64,000 bases of DNA from Methylolobus aquaticus (GCA_004168015.1 SEYW01000004.1:1-64000), one strand, 5' to 3'. Counted from the stretch's first letter, positions 52,726 through 63,781 are shown. Notes: generated by a model from the sequence alone, not told the origin. Made by a program: numbers and translations.

Positions 52726-53045
52726 GGCTTCGTGCGGGAGGCTTTCTCGGCATGGCCCGACAGGCCGAAACGCCGTTCGAGTTCGCTCAGCACCGCCCCC
52801 GGCTCAAGCCCTTGATGAGCCAGCAGCACCAGGCAATGGAACCACAGATCGGCCATTTCGTAGACGATCTTCTCCGGGCTGCCGTCCTTGCCGGCGATGA
52901 CCGTTTCGGTGGCCTCTTCGCCGATCTTTTTCAGGATGCTGTCCAGACCTTTGGCGTACAGGCTGGCGACATAGGATTTGTCGGGCGCTTCCGACTTGCG
53001 CTGTTCCAGCACTGCCGCCAGTTGCCGCAATACATCGGTGGTCAC
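52722..53045 (-). CDS. hisE: phosphoribosyl-ATP pyrophosphatase
   Basis: A GTG start overlapping the hisI stop (GTGA) gives a 107-residue His[41 protein letters not shown] and [20 protein letters not shown]. The EExxE-type metal-binding helices ([19 protein letters not shown]) of the MazG-like fold are visible. It hydrolyses phosphoribosyl-ATP to PR-AMP and PPi, the second histidine step. It is separate from HisI, not fused as in enteric bacteria. Confidence 0.92.
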   Translation of the reverse strand: MTTDVLRQLAAVLEQRKSEAPDKSYVASLYAKGLDSILKKIGEEATETVIAGKDGSPEKIVYEMADLWFHCLVLLAHQGLEPGAVLSELERRFGLSGHAEKASRTKP

Positions 53046-53431
53046 GAGCGGTAAATCTCTTCGGGTTTCTTCAGCACCGGGTCCACGGTTTCCCACGCGC
53101 CGTCGTCGAGTTTGCGGAAGAAGCAATGGTGACGGCCGGTGTGGCAGGCGATGCCGCCGGCCTGCTCGACTTTCAGCAATACCGTGTCGCCGTCGCAATC
53201 GAGGCGGATCTCGCTGACCTTCTGGCGGTGTCCGGACTCTTCGCCCTTGCGCCAGAAACGATTCCGCGACCGCGACCAGTACACCGCATACCCTTCGGCC
53301 AGCGTCATCGCCAGGGCTTCGCGGTTCATCCAGGCCACCATCAACACGTCGCCGGTGCTGGCTTCCTGAGCGACGACCGGAACCAGTCCATCGCTGTTCC
53401 AGGTCACCTCGTCCAGCCAGGTCGTGCTCAC
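53042..53431 (-). CDS. hisI: phosphoribosyl-AMP cyclohydrolase
   Basis: The GTG at 53431 overlaps the hisF stop (GTGA) and gives 129 residues. Conserved parts are [52 protein letters not shown] segment ([20 protein letters not shown]), the metal-binding [20 protein letters not shown] and GRHHCFFR. HisI opens the adenine ring of PR-AMP in the third histidine step. Downstream hisE and upstream hisF are both coupled to it. Confidence 0.93.
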   Translation of the reverse strand: MSTTWLDEVTWNSDGLVPVVAQEASTGDVLMVAWMNREALAMTLAEGYAVYWSRSRNRFWRKGEESGHRQKVSEIRLDCDGDTVLLKVEQAGGIACHTGRHHCFFRKLDDGAWETVDPVLKKPEEIYRS

Positions 53432-54192
53432 AGGCGTACCTCGATCCCGCGCGCCGCCATGAACTCCTTGGCTTCGCGGACCGTGAATTCGGCAAAATGA
53501 AAAATGCTGGCCGCCAATACGGCATCGGCCTTGCCTTCGAGCACGCCATCGGCCAGATGCTGCAGATTGCCGACGCCGCCCGAGGCGATGATCGGCACCG
53601 GGACCGCCTCGCTGATCGCGCGCGTCACCGCGAGGTCGAAGCCGATACGGGTACCATCGCGGTCCATGCTGGTCAGCAGGATCTCCCCGGCACCATAGTC
53701 GACCATACGCTGCGCCCATTCGACCGCGTCGAGCCCGGTCGGCTTGCGCCCGCCGTGCGTAAAGATTTCCCAGCGGAGCGGGTCGGTGCCGACGCACTTG
53801 GCATCGATCGCGACGACGATGCATTGCGAGCCGAAGCGCTCGGCCGCGGCCTTGACGAATTCGGGCTCGAACACAGCCGCGGTGTTGATGCTGACCTTGT
53901 CGGCCCCGGCATTCAACATACGACGGATATCGTCGAGTTTGCGTATGCCGCCGCCAACCGTCAGCGGGATGAATACCTCGCCGGCCACCTGCTCGACCAC
54001 GTGCACCATCGTATCGCGATTCTCGTGGCTGGCCGTGATATCGAGGAAGGTCAGTTCGTCCGCGCCTTCCTGATCGTAACGCCGAGCGATCTCGACCGGA
54101 TCGCCCGCATCGCGAATGTCGACGAAGCGAACGCCCTTGACGACGCGGCCGTTGTCGACGTCCAGGCAGGGAATGATGCGTTTCGCGAGCAT
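53428..54192 (-). CDS. hisF: imidazole glycerol phosphate synthase, cyclase subunit
   Basis: The 254-residue TIM barrel has catalytic Asp11 in [20 protein letters not shown] and the second Asp in [20 protein letters not shown]. Phosphate-binding loops are [20 protein letters not shown] and [20 protein letters not shown]. It uses ammonia from HisH to form imidazole glycerol phosphate and AICAR. It lies 29 bases after hisA. Confidence 0.96.
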   Translation of the reverse strand: MLAKRIIPCLDVDNGRVVKGVRFVDIRDAGDPVEIARRYDQEGADELTFLDITASHENRDTMVHVVEQVAGEVFIPLTVGGGIRKLDDIRRMLNAGADKVSINTAAVFEPEFVKAAAERFGSQCIVVAIDAKCVGTDPLRWEIFTHGGRKPTGLDAVEWAQRMVDYGAGEILLTSMDRDGTRIGFDLAVTRAISEAVPVPIIASGGVGNLQHLADGVLEGKADAVLAASIFHFAEFTVREAKEFMAARGIEVRL

Positions 54193-54221
54193 CGGGCGGT
54201 GGTGGCGTTGGTTCCGGTGGC

Positions 54222-54953
54222 TCAGTATTCGGCGGCGATCTTTCGCGCGGCCGCGAAATCGAGCGTGCCCTCGTAGATCGCGCGACCGGTGATCGCGCCC
54301 ATGACGCCGTCGCCCGCGATCGCACCGAGTGCCCGGATGTCGTCGAGGTTCGTGATGCCGCCCGAGGCGATCACCGGGATCTTTATCGAGCGGGCAAGAT
54401 GGGCGGTCGCCTCGATGTTGACGCCACCCAGCATGCCGTCGCGGCTGATGTCGGTGTAGATGATCGCGACGACGCCGTCATCCTCGAATTTCGTCGCCAA
54501 ATCGATGACATCGTGATGCGATAGCTTGGACCAGCCGTCGATCGCGACCTTGCCGTTCTTGGCGTCGAGCCCGATGATGATGTGGTTGGGGAACTCGGCG
54601 GCCACGTCGGTCACGAAATGGGGCGCGCTGACGGCTTTCGTGCCGATGATCACGAAGTCGACGCCGGCGTTCAAATAGCCCTGCACCGTTTCCTCGTCGC
54701 GGATGCCGCCACCGACCTGGATCTCGACATCGGGGTAGGCTTCCCGGATCGCGTGAATGACGGTGCCGTTGCGCGGTACGCCGGCGAAGGCGCCGTCGAG
54801 GTCGACCAGATGCAAACGGGTGGCGCCGTCCTGCACCCAGCGTCCGGCGACCGCCACCGGATCATCGGAAAATACCGTGTCGTCCTCCATCCGCCCCTGG
54901 CGCAGGCGGACGCACTTGCCGTCCTTCAAGTCGATAGCCGGTATCAGTAGCAT
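54222..54953 (-). CDS. hisA: phosphoribosylformimino-AICAR-P isomerase
   Basis: The 243-residue HisA barrel starts [20 protein letters not shown] with the first catalytic Asp, and has [24 protein letters not shown] phosphate loop ([20 protein letters not shown]) and the second Asp in [20 protein letters not shown], plus [17 protein letters not shown]. It performs the Amadori rearrangement of ProFAR to PRFAR. Its order between hisH and hisF matches other proteobacteria. Confidence 0.96.
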   Translation of the reverse strand: MLLIPAIDLKDGKCVRLRQGRMEDDTVFSDDPVAVAGRWVQDGATRLHLVDLDGAFAGVPRNGTVIHAIREAYPDVEIQVGGGIRDEETVQGYLNAGVDFVIIGTKAVSAPHFVTDVAAEFPNHIIIGLDAKNGKVAIDGWSKLSHHDVIDLATKFEDDGVVAIIYTDISRDGMLGGVNIEATAHLARSIKIPVIASGGITNLDDIRALGAIAGDGVMGAITGRAIYEGTLDFAAARKIAAEY

Positions 54954-55000
54954 CGTGTCCTAAGCCTCGATCAGCCGTTCAGTAGGGGAGCAAAGCAGGG

Positions 55001-55651
55001 TCAGGGTTCAGGCCGCCAGCGCAGGAAGTTGGCCAGCAGTCGGAGTCCGTCGGCCTGGCTTTTTTCCGGATGGAACTGCACCGCGATAATGTTACCTTTC
55101 GCCACCGCCGAAGCAAACGGCTCGGGGTAGTAGGTTGTGGCGGCGATGCAGCGCGGGTCCGTCGGCTGCGCATAGTAGCTGTGGACGAAATAGAACCAGC
55201 GGTCATGGTCCAGCCCGTCCCAGACCGGGTGGGCGCGCAGCGGATGCACCCGGTTCCAGCCCATGTGCGGCACCTTCAGCTCCTGTTGGCTGGACGACGC
55301 GTTGCCGGTCGATTCGGCAAAGCGGACGACCCGCCCGGGGATCAGCCCGAGACAGGGGGTGCCGCCGTTTTCTTCGCTCGAGTCGAGCAGGGCCTGCATC
55401 CCGAGGCAGATTCCGAGCAATGGCTTCTCGGCTGCGGCTTCGCGAATCACCGCGTCGAGTCGCAGGCGTTGCAGCGCCGCCATGCAGTCGCGGATCGCAC
55501 CGACGCCGGGGAACACCACGCGATCGGCATGCAGGATCGTCTCGCGGTCAGCCGTCACGGTGACGATGACCGATGGGTCGGCATGCTGCAGCGCTTTGGC
55601 GATGGAATGGAGATTGCCCATTCCGTAATCGATTACGGCGACGGTCGACAT
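55001..55651 (-). CDS. hisH: imidazole glycerol phosphate synthase, glutaminase subunit
   Basis: The 216-residue class I glutaminase has VAVIDYGMGNLHSIAKALQH, VVFPGVGAIRDCMAAL, the nucleophile Cys in PLLGICLGMQALLDSSEENG, VPHMGWNRVHPL, and the His-x-Glu pair in IIAVQFHPEKSQADGLRLL. It supplies ammonia to HisF. It lies 37 bases downstream of hisB and 47 upstream of hisA. Confidence 0.96.
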   Translation of the reverse strand: MSTVAVIDYGMGNLHSIAKALQHADPSVIVTVTADRETILHADRVVFPGVGAIRDCMAALQRLRLDAVIREAAAEKPLLGICLGMQALLDSSEENGGTPCLGLIPGRVVRFAESTGNASSSQQELKVPHMGWNRVHPLRAHPVWDGLDHDRWFYFVHSYYAQPTDPRCIAATTYYPEPFASAVAKGNIIAVQFHPEKSQADGLRLLANFLRWRPEP

Positions 55652-55688
55652 GTCCTGGGGAGTGCGAAGGTCTGGGAACGGCGTGGGT

Positions 55689-56288
55689 TCAGAGGGCGCC
55701 CTTGGTGCTGGGCAAGACGCCTTGCATACGGGTATCGGGTTCGGCCGCCATGCGCAGCGCGCGTCCGAATGCCTTGAAGATCGTTTCGGCGACGTGGTGC
55801 GCGTTCGTGCCCTTGAGATTGTCGATGTGCAGGGTGACCTGGGCGTGATTCACGAAGCCGCGGAAGAATTCCAGCAGCAGATCGACATCGAAATCGCCGA
55901 TCCGTGCCCGCGGGAAAGTGACTTCATACCACAGTCCAGACCGGCCCGAGAGGTCGATCGTGACGCGGGTCAGGGCTTCGTCCAGTGCGACATAAGCATG
56001 GCCGTAGCGACGGATGCCCTGTTTCGTGCCCAGCGCCCGACTGACGGCTTGCCCGACGGTGATGCCGACGTCTTCGACCGTGTGGTGGGCGTCGATGTGC
56101 AAATCGCCCGTGGCGGCGATGTCAAGGTCGATCAGACCATGGCGGGCCACTTGATCGAGCATGTGCTCGAGGAAGGGGACGCCCGTGCGCAGCGCGGAGA
56201 CGCCGGTTCCATCGAGGTTCAGACGGACGGCGATCTGCGTTTCGAGCGTATTGCGCTCGACCGCCGCGGTCCTGGGCTGAGTAGACAT
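55689..56288 (-). CDS. hisB: imidazoleglycerol-phosphate dehydratase
   Basis: ATG 56288 gives 199 residues, a monofunctional HisB. Landmarks are [60 protein letters not shown] (manganese ligands), [40 protein letters not shown] and [17 protein letters not shown]. The phosphatase domain found in the E. coli fusion is absent, as in most non-enteric bacteria. It is the first gene of the his cluster here. Confidence 0.95.
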   Translation of the reverse strand: MSTQPRTAAVERNTLETQIAVRLNLDGTGVSALRTGVPFLEHMLDQVARHGLIDLDIAATGDLHIDAHHTVEDVGITVGQAVSRALGTKQGIRRYGHAYVALDEALTRVTIDLSGRSGLWYEVTFPRARIGDFDVDLLLEFFRGFVNHAQVTLHIDNLKGTNAHHVAETIFKAFGRALRMAAEPDTRMQGVLPSTKGAL

Positions 56289-56601
56289 CGCTAGGGGTAC
56301 GAAGACATGTTTGGCCAGCCGCAATGGTATCCGATTTTCGCGCGCCGGGTGGAGCGGAAAAAAGACACGGACTTACCCCGCCGACTCACGAAGCCTTGCG
56401 CGTCCCGCTTCGCTGCGTCCGAGTTCGGCGTGGGTAACTCCGTGCGCTGGACCCCCGGCAGGAAAACTGGACCTGATGCGGGCATTGGATGACCTATGCG
56501 GCCGCAACCGGGTTTGCGGGTCGTCATGTGGCGGCGGTGTCGGCATGCCCGGCGACCGCCTCATTGTACGTATCGGAACGATACGAGGTCAATCGATTGT
56601 C
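56289..56601. other. intergenic region between rsmC and hisB
   Basis: No gene is evident in these 313 bases. The his promoter should lie here. The only structure I note is an inverted repeat CGTATCG-GAA-CGATACG at 56569-56585, close to the rsmC 3' end; it could be a weak terminator. Confidence 0.45.
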
Positions 56602-57708
56602 CTATCCATCGCGATGTCTCCCGCGTTGTGATGTCAGCCGCGGCGAGCGCTCGTTGCGTCGGGTATCGATCGGATGAGACGCGCGGTAGACCTTGTAGCC
56701 TGCCGTCTGACCGAGGTCGACGACGTGTGAGAAACGAGTCGCCAGGAGGGTCTCATAGGGCAGATGGCGATTGGCGACCAGCCATAGGGTGCCGCGTGGG
56801 CGCAGGCTGTTCGCGGCGGTCGCGATGAACTGCTGCCCCAGCGCTGGTTCGGTCGCGGAACCGGAATGAAACGGCGGATTCATGACGATCCAATCGTAGC
56901 GTTGCGTCGGCAGCGTCGCCGTCAGGTCGGTCCAGTGGTACCCCAACTCCACGCGATCTTCCCAGGCCGCGAGATTGCGCCGCGCGGCCGCGAGCGCCTT
57001 TGCTTCCGACTCGTAGAGGTCGAGTGCGCGGAGGTCGGGAGAACGTTCCAGCACGTGCCGGCTCAACGCGCCGTAGCCGGCGCCGAAATCCGCACCCCAT
57101 CCGGTCAACGGACCGTCGAGCGCATCGCACAGCAACCGGGTGCCGGCATCGATCGCATGGGCCGAGAACATGCCCGGCCCGGCCACGAGGCCGGCGCCGG
57201 GAATCTCCTTGAAGGCGCCCAGTGCCAGCCATTCGGGTGGGGGCGGCGTGTCGCAGTCGGGGGGGCGGGTTAGTGCGATGACCCGGCATTTCGCCTTCGA
57301 ATAGACACTGGCGACCGGCAAGCCGCAGTCCCGCAGCTTTTTCCCCAGCGACTCGCCGCCGAGGGAGTTGGCGGCGGTGAGCACCAGCATGCCGCCAGGG
57401 GCGAGTAGCGACCAGCCCAGCGCGATGTGATACAGGTTCTCTTCCCGGTCCCGCGTGGCTTCGATCAGGCACAGATTGAAGGAGCCTGATGCCTCGCTGA
57501 CCACCTTCAATCCCGCGCGCTCGAGCGCCGCCGCGTGCCGGCGCTCGGTCTGCAGGCAGGTGATCCGTCGGGGTTCGAACCCTGACAGACCGGCGGTCGA
57601 GGTGCTCCGTATCGCCAGGATCGACCCTGTGTCGGGGATGGGTATGTGCGTTTGCTCGAAAAAACGAGCCAGTGCGTGGCCTTGAGCGTTCTCGGAGGGG
57701 GCTGGCAT
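56602..57708 (-). CDS. rsmC: RsmC-like 16S rRNA guanine-N2 methyltransferase
   Basis: The 368-residue protein has the two-domain layout of RsmC/RlmG. A degenerate N-terminal methyltransferase-like half ([31 protein letters not shown]) is followed by a functional C-terminal half with the SAM-binding [36 protein letters not shown] and the catalytic NPPF motif in [14 protein letters not shown]. RsmC methylates G1207 of 16S rRNA in E. coli. The C-terminal tail is basic. RlmG is the close alternative, though length favours RsmC. Confidence 0.8.
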   Translation of the reverse strand: MPAPSENAQGHALARFFEQTHIPIPDTGSILAIRSTSTAGLSGFEPRRITCLQTERRHAAALERAGLKVVSEASGSFNLCLIEATRDREENLYHIALGWSLLAPGGMLVLTAANSLGGESLGKKLRDCGLPVASVYSKAKCRVIALTRPPDCDTPPPPEWLALGAFKEIPGAGLVAGPGMFSAHAIDAGTRLLCDALDGPLTGWGADFGAGYGALSRHVLERSPDLRALDLYESEAKALAAARRNLAAWEDRVELGYHWTDLTATLPTQRYDWIVMNPPFHSGSATEPALGQQFIATAANSLRPRGTLWLVANRHLPYETLLATRFSHVVDLGQTAGYKVYRASHPIDTRRNERSPRLTSQRGRHRDG

Positions 57709-57792
57709 GTGTTGCGGCGGGGTTGGATGGAGAGAGGCCGATGTCGGTTGGCAGGGTGGATCAGGAGCAAGAGGCGCGCGCCGGAGGATCGC

Positions 57793-58138
57793 TATAATGC
57801 GCGCTCGTCATCATATGGAGTTCCCCATGAGCCAATTCGACAATGTCAGCGTACTGACGCAGGCCAATGTTTATTTCGACGGCAAGTGCGTCAGCCATAC
57901 CGTGATCCTCGGCGACGGCAGCCGCAAGACGCTGGGCGTGTTGTTGCCGTCGACGCTGACTTTCAGCACCGGCGCCCCCGAAACCATGGAAATCACCGGC
58001 GGAACTTGCCGTGTGCGTCTGGACGGCCAGGGCGAGTGGAAATCCTACTCCGCTGGACAGTCGTTCTCCGTTCCTGCCGACAGTCGCTTCGATATCGAAG
58101 CGCTCGACGTCGTGAACTATATCTGTCATTTCGGCTGA
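57793..58138 (+). CDS. ppnP: pyrimidine/purine nucleoside phosphorylase PpnP, with promoter element
   Basis: The coding part runs from ATG 57827 to 58138 (103 residues); the span begins at a TATAAT box (57793-57798) 28 bases upstream, which lacks a clear -35. The small cupin has [60 protein letters not shown] and [17 protein letters not shown], matching PpnP (formerly DUF1255/YaiE). It phosphorolyses several nucleosides to free bases. A GGAG Shine-Dalgarno precedes the start. Confidence 0.9.
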
Positions 58139-58147
58139 GACCAGCCG

Positions 58148-58678
58148 CTAAAAGCCGAGCAGCGCGAGGATGAGCGTCGTCAGCACGACCGCGAGTATCC
58201 AGGCCAGAGGCACGGTGATCAGGACTGCCGCCGTGCCGGCGGCGATCTTCCGCGGCAGGCTCAGAGGCTGCCACCAGCGGTTGAACCGATCGAGCGCCTG
58301 CTGCCACCAGCCCAGGGCTTGTTCCTTTTTCTGCTCGCGCCAGGTCGGCCATTGCGCCTTGGCAGCGCGAGCGAGTCGCGTGCCGCGCCGAATCGAGATG
58401 AAGAGCAGGGCCAGAAAGACAAAAAGTCCGGTCCAGGCCGTCGCGACCTGGCCGTAGTAGTGGCCGAACCCCAGTGTCTCGCTAAAGATGTGCTCGAGTT
58501 CCTGTTCGGCGAACTCGATCGCCGTGATGAGGACCTCTTCAAGGATCGGCCAGGTGATGTCGAACGCGAAAATCAACGCGGCGGCGATCACCGCCAAAAG
58601 GCCGTAGAAGACCTTTCTGGCGGTGGCCAGCCACTGCTTGCGCTGCGAGGAGCGCCGCGTCGATAACGGAATTCGCAT
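58148..58678 (-). CDS. small membrane protein of unknown function
   Basis: The 176-residue product has a basic N-terminus and three hydrophobic segments: FYGLLAVIAAALIFAFDITW, ATAWTGLFVFLALLFISIRR, and a C-terminal one, AVLITVPLAWILAVVLTTLI. Between the second and third lies a soluble, tryptophan-rich amphipathic stretch (AAKAQWPTWREQKKEQALGW). I recognise no family. It is downstream of pntB on the same strand after about 60 bases but need not be functionally linked. Confidence 0.65.
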   Translation of the reverse strand: MRIPLSTRRSSQRKQWLATARKVFYGLLAVIAAALIFAFDITWPILEEVLITAIEFAEQELEHIFSETLGFGHYYGQVATAWTGLFVFLALLFISIRRGTRLARAAKAQWPTWREQKKEQALGWWQQALDRFNRWWQPLSLPRKIAAGTAAVLITVPLAWILAVVLTTLILALLGF

Positions 58679-58738
58679 GCGTGCGACTCGTGACTGTCGT
58701 CGGGGCGGCAGGGCCGCCCCGCGGTGGGGGCGGACCGG

Positions 58739-60139
58739 TTAGCCGGCCTTCAATGCACTCAGCACTTCATCCAGCATCTTCTTGGCGTCCCCGAACAACA
58801 TCCGGTTATTGTCCTTGTAGAACAGCGGGTTGTCTACGCCAGCATAGCCCGATGCCATCGAGCGCTTCATGACGATCGAGGTTTTCGCCTTCCAGACTTC
58901 CAGCACCGGCATGCCGGCAATGGGGCTGTTCGGGTCTTCCTGTGCCGCCGGGTTGACGATGTCATTGGCGCCGATGACCATCGCGACGTCGGTCTCGGGA
59001 AAGTCCTCGTTGATCTCGTCCATCTCCATGACGATGTCGTAAGGCACTTTTGCCTCGGCCAACAGCACATTCATGTGGCCCGGCATCCGCCCCGCGACCG
59101 GGTGGATGGCGAAGCGAACGTCGACGCCCTTGTCGCGCAACAGCTTGGTGATCTCGAACACCGTGTGCTGGGCCTGGGCGACCGCCATGCCGTAACCCGG
59201 CACGATGATCACATGGCCCGCGTCACGCAGCAGCTCGGCCGTGTCCGCGGCGCTGATCGGTTGCACTTCACCTTCCGGCTGCATGCCGCCAGCGGCCGGG
59301 GCGCCGCCTTCGGTGCCGAAACCGCCGGCGATGACCGACAGAAAGTGCCGGTTCATCGCGCGGCACATGATGTAGGAAAGGATCGCGCCGGAGGAACCGA
59401 CCAGCGCGCCGGTCACGATAAGCAAGTCGTTGGACAGCATGAAGCCGGTGGCCGATGCGGCCCAGCCCGAGTAGCTGTTCAGCATCGAGACGACGACCGG
59501 CATGTCGGCGCCGCCGATGGCCATGACCATGTGGATGCCGAACAGCAGCGCGATCGCCGTCATGATGCCGAGGTAGATCAGGGCTGTCTGACCGTCCGCG
59601 TGCAGGAACAGGGCGCCGACGTAGATCACGCCGATCAGCCCGGCCAGGTTCAGCCAGTGCCGGGCCGGTAGCAACATCGGCTTGCCGCTGATCTTGCCGG
59701 ACAGCTTGCCGAACGCGATCACCGAACCGGAGAAGGTCACGGCGCCGATCAGGATGCCGATGTACATCTCGACTTCATGAATCGTCTTCTCGACCCCTTC
59801 GAGGCTGATCGTCGTGTCAAAGAAGTTCGCGTAGCCGACCAGCACCGCGGCCAGGCCGACCAGGCTGTGCATCAGTGCGACCAGTTCGGGCATTTCGGTC
59901 ATCTTGACCTTGGCCGCGGCGAACAGGCCGATGCCGCCGCCAAGGGCCATCGCGATGACGAGGGGTAGGTAGCTCGTGACCTTGGGGCCGAACACGGTTG
60001 CAAGAATCGCGATCCCCATGCCGACCATGCCGTAGAGGTTGCCGCGCCGCGCCGTTTCCGGATTGCTGAGGCCGCCCAGGCTCAGGATGAACAGGATGGT
60101 GGCTCCGATATACGAAACCGACATCAAACCTTCGCTCAT
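58739..60139 (-). CDS. pntB: NAD(P) transhydrogenase subunit beta
   Basis: From ATG 60139 the 466-residue protein has the multi-helix membrane domain ([60 protein letters not shown]) and the NADP(H)-binding domain ([75 protein letters not shown]). With PntA it couples proton translocation to hydride transfer from NADH to NADP+, supplying NADPH. Both membrane and domain III parts are complete. Confidence 0.96.
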   Translation of the reverse strand: MSEGLMSVSYIGATILFILSLGGLSNPETARRGNLYGMVGMGIAILATVFGPKVTSYLPLVIAMALGGGIGLFAAAKVKMTEMPELVALMHSLVGLAAVLVGYANFFDTTISLEGVEKTIHEVEMYIGILIGAVTFSGSVIAFGKLSGKISGKPMLLPARHWLNLAGLIGVIYVGALFLHADGQTALIYLGIMTAIALLFGIHMVMAIGGADMPVVVSMLNSYSGWAASATGFMLSNDLLIVTGALVGSSGAILSYIMCRAMNRHFLSVIAGGFGTEGGAPAAGGMQPEGEVQPISAADTAELLRDAGHVIIVPGYGMAVAQAQHTVFEITKLLRDKGVDVRFAIHPVAGRMPGHMNVLLAEAKVPYDIVMEMDEINEDFPETDVAMVIGANDIVNPAAQEDPNSPIAGMPVLEVWKAKTSIVMKRSMASGYAGVDNPLFYKDNNRMLFGDAKKMLDEVLSALKAG

Positions 60140-60149
60140 GGTGTTCCCC

Positions 60150-61715
60150 TTATTTCCTGAACATGCGCAGCATGCGCTGCGTGACCGCAAAGCCGCCGGC
60201 CATGTTGATACTGGTCAGTACGACCGCGAGTCCCGCCAGCACGAGCATCAGCGTGCCCGGGGAGGAAATCTGGATCAGCGCGCCGATCGCGATGATGCTG
60301 CTGATGGCGTTGGTCACGCTCATCAGCGGTGTGTGCAGCGCCGGGGTCACGTTCCAGATCACCATGTAGCCGACGAAGCAGGCCAGCACGAACACCGTGA
60401 AATGCTCCAGAAAGGCGGCCGGTGCCGTTGCGCCGATGAAACCGAATACCAGCGCTACGGCGGCGATGGCCAGGCTGGCCGACAGCCAGGTCGGTATGGC
60501 CGGTTCCTTGGCCTTGGGTGCCACGACGGGACCGGCTGGCGTGGCCATCTTTTGTGTCGGGGCCGCCGAGATCTTGGGGGGCGGGGGCGGCCAGGTGATG
60601 CTGCCCTCCTTGATGACGGTGGTGCCGCGGATGACTTCGTCATCCATGTTGACGTTCAGCGCGCCGTCCTTGCCGGGGCACAGTTCCTCGATCAACCGCA
60701 GCAGGTTAGTCGCGTAGAGCTGGCTGGACTGGCGGGCGAGGCGGCTCGGCAGATCGGTGTAGCCGATGATCGTGACGCCGTGCCGGACGACGACCTGACC
60801 CGGGACCGTCAGTTCGCAGTTGCCGCCCTGTTCGGCCGCCATGTCGACGATGACGCTGCCGTCCTTCATCGACTCGACCATGCCGGCCGAGATCAGTTTG
60901 GGCGCGGGTTTGCCCGGAATCAGCGCGGTCGTTATGACGATGTCGCACTCGATGCACTGACGCGCGATCATCTCGCGCTGGGCCTTCTGGTAGCCCTCGC
61001 TCATGAGCTTGGCATAGCCGCCGACGCCGCCACCTTCCTCCTGGTAGTCGACCTCGATGAACTCGGCGCCCATGCTCTTGACCTGGTCCTTGACCTCCGG
61101 ACGGGTGTCGGTCGACCGCACGATCGCGCCGAGCCCGCCGGCGGCGCCCAATGCCGCCAGCCCGGCCACGCCCGCGCCGATGATGAAGACCTTGGCCGGC
61201 GGCACCTTGCCTGCGGCCGTGATCTGACCGGTGAAGAAGCGACCGAAATGGTGGGCTGCCTCGATCACGGCCCGGTATCCGGCGATGTTCGCCATCGAAC
61301 TCAGGGCATCGAGCTTCTGCGCCCGGGAGATGCGCGGTACGCTGTCCATGGCGAGCACGGTCGCCTTCTTGGCGGCGAGCCGGTCCATCAGTTCGGGATG
61401 CTGGGCCGGCCAGATGAAGCTGATCAGACAGTTGCCCTCGCGCAGCAATTCGACTTCGTCTGCCGCGACCTCAGGCTGACTTTCGGGCGCTCGCACCTTC
61501 AGAATGATGTCCGACGTTTTCCATAGCGTCTTCGCATCGTCGACTATGGTCACCCCGACTTGGCGAAATGCATCGTCGGGCAAGTCGGCGTGTTCGCCGG
61601 CGCCGGTCTGAATGGCGACCGTGAAGCCCAGCTTCATCAGTTTCTCGGCCACGTCGGGTGTGGTCGCGACACGCTTCTCACCGGCGTGTATCTCTTTGGG
61701 TATCCCGATCTGCAT
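60150..61715 (-). CDS. pntA: NAD(P) transhydrogenase subunit alpha
   Basis: The 521-residue protein, starting at ATG 61715, has the NAD(H)-binding domain ([80 protein letters not shown]) and C-terminal membrane helices ([40 protein letters not shown]). It is thus the full-length two-subunit form, not the split PntAA/PntAB. It precedes pntB by 10 bases. A Gly/Pro/Ala-rich linker joins the two parts. Confidence 0.96.
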   Translation of the reverse strand: MQIGIPKEIHAGEKRVATTPDVAEKLMKLGFTVAIQTGAGEHADLPDDAFRQVGVTIVDDAKTLWKTSDIILKVRAPESQPEVAADEVELLREGNCLISFIWPAQHPELMDRLAAKKATVLAMDSVPRISRAQKLDALSSMANIAGYRAVIEAAHHFGRFFTGQITAAGKVPPAKVFIIGAGVAGLAALGAAGGLGAIVRSTDTRPEVKDQVKSMGAEFIEVDYQEEGGGVGGYAKLMSEGYQKAQREMIARQCIECDIVITTALIPGKPAPKLISAGMVESMKDGSVIVDMAAEQGGNCELTVPGQVVVRHGVTIIGYTDLPSRLARQSSQLYATNLLRLIEELCPGKDGALNVNMDDEVIRGTTVIKEGSITWPPPPPKISAAPTQKMATPAGPVVAPKAKEPAIPTWLSASLAIAAVALVFGFIGATAPAAFLEHFTVFVLACFVGYMVIWNVTPALHTPLMSVTNAISSIIAIGALIQISSPGTLMLVLAGLAVVLTSINMAGGFAVTQRMLRMFRK

Positions 61716-62124
61716 CAACGATCTCCTCCACTCGTTATGGGTCAGGCAAAAGTCCACGCCAGTCGTCGAACCAGCGCGTCAAAGCGCGTCTCGGCGCGGA
61801 CGCAGACCGGGCCAAGCTGCGGAGCCGCCGGGTTCGAGCCTCGTCGCGGCGAAACCGGTCGGGGTCGGTGGGCGTCGATTTTACCCACGAAAGCGCACGC
61901 CAGCGAACAGTTTCGCCACCGGTGGCGTGTGGTTTGGTTCGAGCGAACAGGTGGCGCTGGGCCAGGGCGCACCCGACAAAGTCGGTGGACTTCCCGCGGA
62001 GGGCGGTGCGACGCAATGTAGGCCACGTATTCATAAAGGCGGGGCGGGTGACGATTCGCGTCAATGCGCGGCGCACGAGATGCGCCTGCAGTGCGCTGTG
62101 CGCACGAAACGCCTGCATGGTGGG
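61716..62124. other. intergenic region upstream of pntA
   Basis: About 409 bases separate pntA from the 3' end of the next gene. Open frames here translate to arginine-rich, family-free sequences. A pntA promoter is expected near 61.75-61.8 kb, and the leader has a GGAGGAG Shine-Dalgarno (on the minus strand near 61730). I see no RNA gene. Confidence 0.5.
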
Positions 62125-63303
62125 TCAGAACGACACGGCGAACCCGAGCATGCTGATCGTCGAGGGCGTGAACTTCGTCGTACCGGCGCTGACCTGACCG
62201 CACAGCGCGAAACGCCGGTTGGCGGTCCAGATGAACCCGGCGCCGACCGCATTCTGCTTGACGTCGTCGTAGAAACTCCGTGGCACGGTCACGTTGGGCA
62301 GTCGCGGCAGTGACATCGCGTTATAGAAGCCGTGGATGAATACGGCGAAGTCCTCGTCGAACAGGTCGCGTTGCAGCGCCCACTGGAAACTGAATTCCCA
62401 GACGTTGACGCCGTCGCTGGCCTGGACCCGCGTGGCGCCGAGGTTGTATTCGAAGTCGATCTCGAATGGCAGGGATTGGTCGAAGTTGAACGTGAACGAG
62501 GGTTGGGTGCCGGCATTGAACGGGGCGGTTCCGAACCACTGGGTCAGCAGGTAGGCTTCGAATCCGGCCGCTGGGAGGTAATAATCGGGTTTCTCGGTCC
62601 AGAGCTGGATCTTGGTGTCGAAGGCGATCGGCGCAAAGCCCGCGGAGCTCTTGGCGCCTCCCATCCAGCTCGGGCCATTGCCGAACAGGCGGAGCTCTAT
62701 GTCGTCGGTCAGGCCGTAACGCAACAGGTACTCGGCGTTGTATTGGACGGGTTGTCCGGTCGCGGTACCGTAGAACGTGAATGGCGACATCTCGATGTAC
62801 GCACGTCCGGTCGGAAGCGTAAAAGCACTGTTCGGGAAATTGGCGAGGTCGGGGCCGGGGTTGGCGATGTCCGGTTGGGAACGCCAGCGTTCGATGTTCT
62901 CCGGCAAGCGTGCCCGGGACCGGTTGTAGCGGCCGCGAAAAAAGGTCTCCCTCGCATCCGTCGCCTGTTCCTGTGCGAGAGCGGTAAGGTCAGTGCGTGC
63001 CGCAAAGGTTCGGGTCGGCGGAGGTGTGTCGGACGACCGGGTACGGGCCCGCGCCTGGTTCCACAGGGTCTTCGCTTCGATACGGCCGTACTCGCGAAAA
63101 CTCGCGCAGCAGATCAGCCGGTCCTTTTGCGTTGCGGGCGTCGTGGCCGCGTCCGCGGCGCGGAACGTGTCGGTCGGGGCCTGAGGTGCGACCGTTGCAG
63201 GTGGTGAGTGTATCGGGGTGGCCGTCGCCGGCCCGTTCAGCGCGACGAGCAGCACCAAGGCGGCGCGGTCGTTGTTGCAGGGGTGTCCCGATGCGGTGTT
63301 CAC
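62125..63303 (-). CDS. putative outer-membrane beta-barrel protein, paralog 2
   Basis: I start at GTG 63303, one base after the preceding stop, which gives 392 residues with a possible signal (AALVLLVALNGPATATP). An N-terminal region (about 140 residues, with CC in DRLICCASFREYGRIEAKT) precedes the domain shared with the protein at 44818-45816: SQPDIANPGPDLANFPNSAF, TLPTGRAYIEMSPFTFYGT, LLRYGLTDDIELRLFGNGPS, LQRDLFDEDFAVFIHGFYNA, GAGFIWTANRRFALCGQVSA. Strand-like alternation and a C-terminal Phe (LGFAVSF) suggest a beta-barrel. Substrate unknown. Confidence 0.65.
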   Translation of the reverse strand: MNTASGHPCNNDRAALVLLVALNGPATATPIHSPPATVAPQAPTDTFRAADAATTPATQKDRLICCASFREYGRIEAKTLWNQARARTRSSDTPPPTRTFAARTDLTALAQEQATDARETFFRGRYNRSRARLPENIERWRSQPDIANPGPDLANFPNSAFTLPTGRAYIEMSPFTFYGTATGQPVQYNAEYLLRYGLTDDIELRLFGNGPSWMGGAKSSAGFAPIAFDTKIQLWTEKPDYYLPAAGFEAYLLTQWFGTAPFNAGTQPSFTFNFDQSLPFEIDFEYNLGATRVQASDGVNVWEFSFQWALQRDLFDEDFAVFIHGFYNAMSLPRLPNVTVPRSFYDDVKQNAVGAGFIWTANRRFALCGQVSAGTTKFTPSTISMLGFAVSF

Positions 63304-63304
63304 G

Positions 63305-63781
63305 TCACTCCAGCAACGGCAGTTCCTCGGCGATACCCGCCTCGACCGCGGCGCGGATCTTCGATTCGAGCTGGTAGTACCTGGCCAGCTTGCGGATCGG
63401 CAGCACCTTCTCGAATCGCGGCAGATAACTCCGGCGCAGCCGGTTGCGCTCCTCCTCAATCTTCAGGCGATTGAGCAGGATCTTTTTGGCCATGCTGTCC
63501 GACATCGCGTCGAAGTTTTCGCCGAACTCGGCGATCAAGGCTCTGCGGCGCTCGGTCAGTCGGGTGAGATCGCGCTCGTACTCCTCGTACAGGGGCCAGA
63601 AAGCCCGTGACTCGGCGGCCGTCAACGCCAGGTTCTCGGTGATCAGGCGACGGCGGTCACGGTGGTAGCGGTCAGTCAGCTCTGCCAGCGGGTCGGCGGT
63701 CTGGGCCCGTGGGCTGTCGTTCATCCCGCTGCCTGCTGCAATCAGGAGCAGGACACCCCAGATGCCGCGCACGCCTTTCAC
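63305..63781 (-). CDS. secreted helical protein, Spy/CpxP-like
   Basis: A GTG start at 63781 gives a 158-residue product with a signal-like N-terminus (VRGIWGVLLLIAAGSG). The rest is long charged helices (DRYHRDRRRLITENLALTAA, ESRAFWPLYEEYERDLTRLT, ERRRALIAEFGENFD, LLNRLKIEEERNRLRRSYLP, RFEKVLPIRKLARYYQLESK). This resembles periplasmic helical chaperone or metal-sensor proteins such as Spy and CpxP, without their LTxxQ signature. It is directly followed by the barrel protein gene, so the two probably act together in the envelope. Confidence 0.6.
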   Translation of the reverse strand: MKGVRGIWGVLLLIAAGSGMNDSPRAQTADPLAELTDRYHRDRRRLITENLALTAAESRAFWPLYEEYERDLTRLTERRRALIAEFGENFDAMSDSMAKKILLNRLKIEEERNRLRRSYLPRFEKVLPIRKLARYYQLESKIRAAVEAGIAEELPLLE

